From Effusibacillus dendaii (GTDB lineage: Bacteria; Bacillota; Bacilli; Tumebacillales; Effusibacillaceae), in contig NZ_AP023366.1 of assembly GCF_015097055.1 (NCBI RefSeq), positions 1,798,001-1,862,000 of the forward strand: a stretch of DNA of 64,000 bases, in the 5' to 3' direction. Below, in pieces: positions 63,823-64,000 of this stretch (positions are counted from its first letter, which is position 1; each line of letters starts with the position of its first letter). Under the pieces are notes generated by a model. That model searched no databases and was not told the origin of the DNA. It saw nothing but the letters and a program-made list of their open reading frames with translations. The position numbers were made by a program, and so were the translations under genes.

Positions 63823-64000
63823 TTATAAGTTGTTTTTGAGCAAAACCCAAACCGTCAGACCGAACGCGGTGGCCGCAATTAGGTATGCGCCGAACGCGCC
63901 TGATCTGATCTTTTTTAATGCCATCCAGCGTCCGAAGTTGACAGTATAGATCACAATTACCACCGGAACGATCATTTGGGCAATCAGGCTAAGCCACTTC
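63823..64000 (-). CDS. small membrane protein (5' part outside window)
   Basis: 59 codons to TAA at 63823 on the minus strand, open to the window edge. Two hydrophobic helices are visible (LSLIAQMIVPVVIVIYTV and GAYLIAATAFGLTVWVLL) joined by NFGRWMALKKIRSGA. The end is KNNL. I do not recognise a family; position opposite the YlaJ-like gene could hint at YlaH, unconfirmed. Confidence 0.6.
   Translation of the reverse strand, partial: KWLSLIAQMIVPVVIVIYTVNFGRWMALKKIRSGAFGAYLIAATAFGLTVWVLLKNNL

Overview
This window looks like chromosome of an endospore-forming Gram-positive bacterium of the order Bacillales, probably near Alicyclobacillaceae (Effusibacillus/Tumebacillus type). The order is well supported by CggR-controlled glycolysis, smpB-ssrA, prkA-yhbH-spoVR, CotD- and CotS-like coat proteins, a YheC/D-like ATP-grasp protein and a YhcN/YlaJ lipoprotein. 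The family is an impression from gene content only. Strong Shine-Dalgarno sites (AAGGAGG type) and frequent GTG/TTG starts fit.

Layout. 1-5.4 kb: end of an AtuA-like gene, an XRE-cupin regulator, a hydrolase, YugP protease, a CBS-domain membrane protein with a MerR regulator. 5.2-6.5 kb: remnants of superoxide dismutase and a cytochrome P450. 6.7-12.6 kb: an intact operon on the minus strand (GntR regulator, DUF2848 protein, nitrilase-family hydrolase, TRAP transporter dctP-dctQ-dctM, DUF1445 hydro-lyase) that appears to import and process one small organic acid or amide. 13-17.4 kb: a row of broken genes (RraA, DUF72, polysaccharide deacetylase, IS4-type transposase). 17.5-21.2 kb: a spore-surface-like island containing two tiny paralogous basic proteins. 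21.5-23 kb: decayed amidase. 23-41 kb: conserved core: exoA, ssrA, smpB, an HTH-TPR regulator, rnr, esterase, secG, eno, gpmI, tpiA, pgk, gapA, cggR, rpoN, comER, thiD, tRNA-Arg. 41.5-42.4 kb: junction of insertion-sequence and gene fragments. 42.4-43.2 kb: MntA/HepT toxin-antitoxin pair. 43.3-48 kb: spoVR, yhbH, prkA. 48-54 kb: a second HTH-TPR regulator, phosphoesterase, HAD hydrolase, a second P450 fragment, trmL with a homopolymer shift, cupin, amidase-domain protein. 54-57 kb: IclR regulator, internally deleted aconitase, isocitrate-dehydrogenase-like gene. 57-64 kb: hairpin-rich block, LysM-M14 peptidase, CotS-like protein, queG, glycosyltransferase, rnhA, YlaJ-like lipoprotein, part of a membrane protein.

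How the parts work together. The glycolytic genes run cggR-gapA-pgk-tpiA-gpmI-eno. CggR-type operators lie before cggR and, unusually, also before pgk over a plausible promoter. The downstream genes (secG, est, rnr, smpB, ssrA) serve secretion, RNA decay and ribosome rescue.

Most notable. (1) A palindromic repeat family with compensating stem changes abuts the ribosome-binding sites of gpmI and prkA; at prkA one copy sits inside the loop of another. (2) The pair of 43- and 53-residue basic paralogs in the spore island. (3) A 360-bp hairpin block at 57.1-57.4 kb and a ~40-bp-arm hairpin between gpmI and eno. (4) About a dozen pseudogenes, several having lost exactly the catalytic part, beside an intact core, pointing to ongoing decay of accessory functions. 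All family names rest on motifs read by eye; no database search was possible.
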